DNA of 64,000 bases from Sphingobium sp. EP60837 (GTDB taxonomy: Bacteria; Pseudomonadota; Alphaproteobacteria; Sphingomonadales; Sphingomonadaceae), in NCBI RefSeq assembly GCF_001658005.1, contig NZ_CP015987.1:1046001-1110000 (forward strand), read 5' to 3'. Positions 60,097 to 64,000 of this stretch are shown here, piece after piece. The notes beneath the pieces were generated by a model, which did not search any database, was not told where the DNA came from, and saw only the letters and a program-made list of their open reading frames with translations. Position 1 is the first letter of the stretch. Every line of letters begins with the position of its first letter. A program made the position numbers and the translations under genes.

Positions 60097-62967
60097 ATGA
60101 CGACCAAGCGGATGATGAAGTGCTGCCTGCTGGCGGCAACGGCTTTGCTCGCCCTGGCCGATACGCCAGCCCTGGCGGGGCCTCTGGAGGAGGGGTTTCG
60201 CGTCCCTCCGATAGAGGCCCGTCCGCGCTTTCGCTGGTGGTGGCCGGGCGACGCAGTAACGGATGAAGAGCTGCGCCGCGAGGTCAAGCTCATGGCGGAC
60301 ACGGGCTTTGCTGGCGCGGAGATCCAGTCATTTTCGCCGAATTTCATCACGCTGACCCCTGACGAGAAGGAGCGGGTGAACCAATATGCCGAGCCCTCCT
60401 TCTTCGCCCACGTCCGCACGGCGGGGGAGGCGGCGAAGTCGGCGGGGCTGACGCTCGATTATACGCTTGGCTCTTCGTGGCCCTCGGGCGGCGGATTTGC
60501 CATTCCGCCGGAACTGGCTTTCACCGAATTGACCATGGCCCGTTCGGAGGTGAAGGGCGGGCAGGTTGGCCCGATCAAGCTGACCATCCCCAAGCGCACG
60601 CGGCGGCTCGGCGCGCTCAACTTTCTCGACGCCCGCGTCAAGGACCCGAAAGTCGCCGACTGGGGCAAGCGTCTTGATGCGCGGGCGCGCACCGTCGCCG
60701 TGGTGGCGGTTAAGGGCGGAGCGCCCATGCTCAATCCGGCTGCGGCGGGGGCGATGGGCATGACGCTGACGCCGTGGCGCGACGTCATCACGCCCGGCAC
60801 GCTCGATCCGTCGAGCAGCATCGTCCTGACCGACAAGCTGCGGGATGATGGGACATTGGATTGGACGCCGCCGCCGGGCGATTGGCAGTTATTCCTGTTC
60901 CGCCAATATGCGTCGGATGTGGGCGTCCTCGGCGCAGCGGGGCAGGGGCCGCAGCTGATCCTGGATCACATGAATCCCAAAGCCTTCGCCGCACATGTGG
61001 CGCGGGTCGGTGATCCGCTTGGTAACAACCCGCCGGGCCTGCGATCGACCTTTGTCGACAGCCTGGAATTGATGCAGGACATCCAATGGGGTCCTGAATT
61101 GCTGAAGGAATTCAAGAAAAGGCGCGGATATGATCTGACGCCCTATCTGCCCTTCGTCTTGCAGCCGGGCTGGATGCAGGCGTGGAACGAGCATTGGTCC
61201 CCGCCCTATTTCGACTCATCGAGCGGCGATTTTGCCGAACGGGTGCGTACCGACTACCGCCGCACCGTGTCGGACATGATGATTGAGGGGTTCATTCAGC
61301 CGTTCGTCGCATGGAATCACAGCCATGGCCTGAAAGCCAAATTCCAGGCCCATGGCGGCCCGTTCGACGTCATTCGCGGCTATGGCCTTGCTGACATTCC
61401 CGAGACCGAAGACCTGCCCGGCGAGGGCGATCCGTTATTCACGCGCCTCGCCCGGTCGGCAGCGCATCTTTATGGCAAGCCGATCGTGTCCGCGGAAAGC
61501 CTAGCCTGGGCAAATCGGCCGTTCGACGTGACGCCGGACGAAATGCGGCGGCGGGTCGATGCTCTGATCGTGGGCGGCGTCAACTCGATGATCCTACATG
61601 GCTATAATTACCGCTTCCATGCCGAGGATTGGCCGGGCTGGCACGCATTTCAACCCAGCCCGTTCGCAGCGGGCTTTTCCAGCATGCTGAACGAGACCAA
61701 TCCGGTCTGGTCAGCCATGAAGCCGCTGGGCACCTATATCGGTCGGCTCCAGTCTGTGATGCAGGCAGGACAGGCGGTGGTGCCTGTCGCCTATTTCTAC
61801 GGCCGCTACGGCTATTATGAAGGCATCGAAGACCAGGGCGCAGGCAGGCTGGCGGCCGAGAAGGCGTTTCTAGCCGCGGGCTATGATTATGACCGGATCA
61901 ATCCGGACTCCATCGCCCATGCCCGTGTGGAGGGTCGGCAACTCATCGCCCAAGGCGGTCAGCGTTATCCGGTGCTCGTCCTGCCCCCGATAGACGGCAT
62001 CCGCGCCGATACGGCCGAAGCCATCGCCGGTTTCGCTAAGGCCGGGCTGCCGGTCTTCTTCATCGATCACGCCCCCACGCGCGATGAAGGATTGGCGCAG
62101 GCCCGCAGTCGCGACGCCCGGGTGAAAAAGGCCGTGGCCGCCGCGATGAAGGCGGGGGCGAAAGTCGTTCCAGCAGCCGCAATCCCTGACAGCCTGCGAA
62201 CAGCGTCGATCCCTGCCAATCTGCACTTCAGCGGCGATGCGACCGGCCTGGTCTTTGTCCAGCGGCGGATCGATGGCCGCACCGTCACCTTCGTCCACAA
62301 CAGGGGCGAAGCTGCGCGCGCGGTCACGATGACGCTGCCAGGCGTCGGCGGCATCACGCGCTGGGATGCTATGGATGGCAGTATGACGCCTGTTTCAGCC
62401 AAGGCCGTCCAGCAGCAGACAGCGGTGCCGCTTATGCTCGCAGCTGGTGAAAGCGCATTGCTGGTGCTTGACCCCAAAACGCAGGCCGCCACTATCCCGT
62501 CACCCGTTCCCGTCGGCAGCGTAACGCTGCCCGCCGATGGGTGGCAGCTTCGCGTGGAGGGCCATGCGGAGCGAAATCCCTATGCCCATGATTTCGGCTC
62601 CGTGACGCTGAAGGATTGGCTGCAGGTTCCGGAACTGACGCAGTTCGCAGGCACTGGCACTTATCGGCGATCGATCACTGTCGATGCGGGCTGGCTGACG
62701 AAGGGCACGAAGCTTGTACTCGATCTCGGGCAGGTGCGTGACATCGCGACCGTAACGATCAATGGCCTGAGCCTTCCCACCATGTTCAGCGCCCCGTTCC
62801 GTGTCGATGTGACCGGCCTGTTGCGCGCGGGGAAGAACGACCTCAGCGTAGCAGTCGCCAATGTGCCGCAAAATGGGGTGATCAATCCCAAGAACCCGGC
62901 GTACAAGAAGTTCAAGCCGGTGCCAGCTGGATGGACGGGGCCCGTCCGATTGGAGGCCAGCCGATGA
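60097..62967 (+). CDS. GH106-like alpha-L-rhamnosidase, exported
   Basis: 956 aa, 3 bp after the GH3 stop. The signal peptide ends at about TPALA. The N-terminal FRWWWPGDAVTDEELRREVKLMADTGFAGAEIQ and LDYTLGSSWPSGGGF are signatures of the large GH106 family, whose members release alpha-L-rhamnose from plant glycosides and pectin side chains. Central region HGLKAKFQAHGGP and IVSAESLAWANRPFDVTPDEMRRRVDALIVGGVNSMILHGYNYRF follow. The C-terminal ~150 residues look like a galactose-binding jelly roll (LVLDLGQVRDIATVTINGLSLPTMFSAPFRVDVTG). Together with GH3 it could strip rhamnose then glucose from flavonoid or similar glycosides. Confidence 0.85.
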   Translation: MTTKRMMKCCLLAATALLALADTPALAGPLEEGFRVPPIEARPRFRWWWPGDAVTDEELRREVKLMADTGFAGAEIQSFSPNFITLTPDEKERVNQYAEPSFFAHVRTAGEAAKSAGLTLDYTLGSSWPSGGGFAIPPELAFTELTMARSEVKGGQVGPIKLTIPKRTRRLGALNFLDARVKDPKVADWGKRLDARARTVAVVAVKGGAPMLNPAAAGAMGMTLTPWRDVITPGTLDPSSSIVLTDKLRDDGTLDWTPPPGDWQLFLFRQYASDVGVLGAAGQGPQLILDHMNPKAFAAHVARVGDPLGNNPPGLRSTFVDSLELMQDIQWGPELLKEFKKRRGYDLTPYLPFVLQPGWMQAWNEHWSPPYFDSSSGDFAERVRTDYRRTVSDMMIEGFIQPFVAWNHSHGLKAKFQAHGGPFDVIRGYGLADIPETEDLPGEGDPLFTRLARSAAHLYGKPIVSAESLAWANRPFDVTPDEMRRRVDALIVGGVNSMILHGYNYRFHAEDWPGWHAFQPSPFAAGFSSMLNETNPVWSAMKPLGTYIGRLQSVMQAGQAVVPVAYFYGRYGYYEGIEDQGAGRLAAEKAFLAAGYDYDRINPDSIAHARVEGRQLIAQGGQRYPVLVLPPIDGIRADTAEAIAGFAKAGLPVFFIDHAPTRDEGLAQARSRDARVKKAVAAAMKAGAKVVPAAAIPDSLRTASIPANLHFSGDATGLVFVQRRIDGRTVTFVHNRGEAARAVTMTLPGVGGITRWDAMDGSMTPVSAKAVQQQTAVPLMLAAGESALLVLDPKTQAATIPSPVPVGSVTLPADGWQLRVEGHAERNPYAHDFGSVTLKDWLQVPELTQFAGTGTYRRSITVDAGWLTKGTKLVLDLGQVRDIATVTINGLSLPTMFSAPFRVDVTGLLRAGKNDLSVAVANVPQNGVINPKNPAYKKFKPVPAGWTGPVRLEASR

Positions 62968-63968
62968 TCCTCCGCCGCGCCGCGACGGCGCTCGCCTCCG
63001 TCCTCCTCCTGGCCGCAGCACCTGCTACGACGGCTCCCGACGATCTGAGTTTGGTCAATCCTGAGTTGCGGCCCATGGCGCGCGTCATATTGCAGGCGCA
63101 GCGCAAGGGGAACAGCTTCACCCCCCCTAAGCTGGGCGCGCTGCCCGCCGGCGTCGAGGAACGGCAGGCGCCGGGTTCGCGCGGGCATCCCGCCGTTCCG
63201 GTCTATGTGGTCAATGCCGGGACCGCAGCCGGATCGCCGCGCGGCGCGATCTACTACGTCCATGGGGGTGGCTTTATCGGCGGCGACGCCCGGGAAAATC
63301 TGTCTTCGCTCAAGAGCATGGCGGCGCGACTGAACTGTGTGGTTGTGTCCGTCCAATATCGCCTTGCGCCAGCCACCCGCTTTCCCGGTCCGCTGGAGGA
63401 TGCTTATGCGGGGCTGAAATGGCTGCATGGCAATGCAGCGTCGCTGGGTGTCGATCCGGCACGCATAGTTGTGCTGGGCGAAAGTGCCGGAGGCGGTCTG
63501 GCCGCGATGTTGACGATCGCGGCGCGAGATCGGGGCGAGGTGCCGGTAGCCTATCAGGCGCTGGTATATCCGATGCTCGACGATCGCACGGGTTCGTCCC
63601 GCCCGGTTCCGCCTCATATCGGCCAACTGATTTGGACCGCAAAATCCAATCGCCAAGGCTGGCAGGCGCTGCTGGGGCGTGAACCCGGTGCAGCCAGTCA
63701 ACCAGCAGGGTCGGTTCCGGCACGCGTCGCCAACCTTAAGGGGCTGCCGCCCACCTTTATCGAAGTGGGCTCCATCGATCTCTTCGCGGAGGAGGATATC
63801 GAATTTGCCCGCCGCCTGGTCAATGCAGGCGTGCCGACCGAGTTGCTGGTCGTTCCCGGCGCTTTCCACGGATTTCAGTTCATCGCGCCGCGTGCTGCAG
63901 TCTCGCAACAATTCACCGCGGCGCTGGACGCCGCGCTGGCTCGCGCTCTTTCGCCGGAGAAGAAATAA
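62964..63968 (+). CDS. HSL-type alpha/beta hydrolase (acetyl-esterase-like)
   Basis: 334 aa from the ATG at 62964, overlapping the GH106 stop (ATGA). An N-terminal signal peptide is present (ALASVLLLAAAPA). Hormone-sensitive lipase family: oxyanion motif VHGGGFIGG, nucleophile Ser in VLGESAGGGLA, Asp in VGSIDLFAEE and His in PGAFHGFQF. It would cleave short-chain esters such as acetyl or aromatic acyl groups on sugars. The operon position next to GH3 and GH106 fits removal of acyl decorations from plant glycosides. Its stop overlaps the next ATG (TAATG). Confidence 0.88.
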   Translation: MILRRAATALASVLLLAAAPATTAPDDLSLVNPELRPMARVILQAQRKGNSFTPPKLGALPAGVEERQAPGSRGHPAVPVYVVNAGTAAGSPRGAIYYVHGGGFIGGDARENLSSLKSMAARLNCVVVSVQYRLAPATRFPGPLEDAYAGLKWLHGNAASLGVDPARIVVLGESAGGGLAAMLTIAARDRGEVPVAYQALVYPMLDDRTGSSRPVPPHIGQLIWTAKSNRQGWQALLGREPGAASQPAGSVPARVANLKGLPPTFIEVGSIDLFAEEDIEFARRLVNAGVPTELLVVPGAFHGFQFIAPRAAVSQQFTAALDAALARALSPEKK

Positions 63969-64000
63969 TGACCCTGCGTGCGCTGATGGCTGGATCGCTG
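63968..64000 (+). CDS. Start of a further operon gene (cut by the window end)
   Basis: The ATG at 63968 overlaps the esterase stop (TAATG) and eleven codons are open to the window end (MTLRALMAGSL), which looks like the start of a signal peptide. Product unknown. Confidence 0.5.
   Translation, partial: MTLRALMAGSL

Noticed and set aside
62661..63911. 416-codon minus-strand open frame opposite the GH106 and esterase genes
   Set aside because: Spans two real plus-strand genes and has no recognisable domain.
1..64000. CRISPR arrays, tRNA or rRNA genes
   Set aside because: No regularly spaced direct repeats, cloverleaf sequences with a T-loop core, or rRNA segments were seen by eye on either strand.

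Overview
The window looks like chromosomal DNA from an aerobic, high-GC alphaproteobacterium of the Sphingomonadaceae (Sphingobium/Sphingomonas/Novosphingobium-like). This is inferred from the gene mix: two large TonB-dependent receptors, a CC0125/CC1285-type lipoprotein, many SDR and Rieske catabolic genes, glutathione-dependent aromatic and formaldehyde pathways, and repeats built on a 'cttcgacaagctca' core. No rRNA, tRNA, CRISPR array, intact insertion sequence or prophage was seen.

Layout. (1) 4-2597: end of the homogentisate pathway (fumarylacetoacetase, maleylacetoacetate isomerase) and a convergent GST. (2) 2701-8653: a saccharide locus with a cytosolic clan GH-A hydrolase, a GH1/RmlD-like fusion and, divergently, a glycosyltransferase/UDP-galactopyranose mutase fusion closed by a strong terminator. 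(3) 8944-14612: lipoprotein, Gfo/Idh/MocA oxidoreductase overlapping a Coq4-family gene, CinA-like amidase and glutamine-dependent NAD synthetase. (4) 14740-15250: a cyclic di-GMP-I riboswitch with no recognisable downstream gene. (5) 15251-21860: LysR regulator, glutathione-dependent formaldehyde oxidation (frmA, fghA), a secreted GH5 enzyme with a duplicated C-terminal domain, and a secreted beta-helix protein.

(6) 22159-38491: an accessory catabolic island with a TonB receptor, SDRs, acyl-CoA ligase, amidohydrolase-like protein, Rieske oxygenase, amidase, MFS transporter, two overlapping Lrp/AsnC regulators, an acyl-CoA dehydrogenase pair and two hotdog proteins. Its promoters share an inverted repeat with fixed 23-bp spacing. 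Together the genes suggest uptake, CoA activation, oxygenation and beta-oxidation-like shortening of a bulky (terpenoid, steroid or aromatic) acid or amide; the substrate cannot be read from sequence. (7) 38566-40859: YihY membrane protein, SWIB-domain protein and another SDR. (8) 40891-45078: a four-gene operon encoding DUF1592 and DUF1552 proteins, a class II cytochrome c and a cytochrome b, followed by AraC and TetR regulators and a second TonB receptor. (9) 49979-56353: TetR regulator and a complete RND tripartite efflux operon. (10) 56695-64000: a small exported protein homologous to the duplicated domain of the GH5 enzyme, a TetR regulator, and a GH3 - GH106 - esterase operon for glycoside breakdown that runs off the window.

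Most promising for new biology: the orphan c-di-GMP riboswitch, the fused saccharide enzymes, the shared operator of the catabolic island, the small domain shared by the GH5 enzyme and a free-standing exported protein, and the DUF1592/DUF1552/cytochrome operon.
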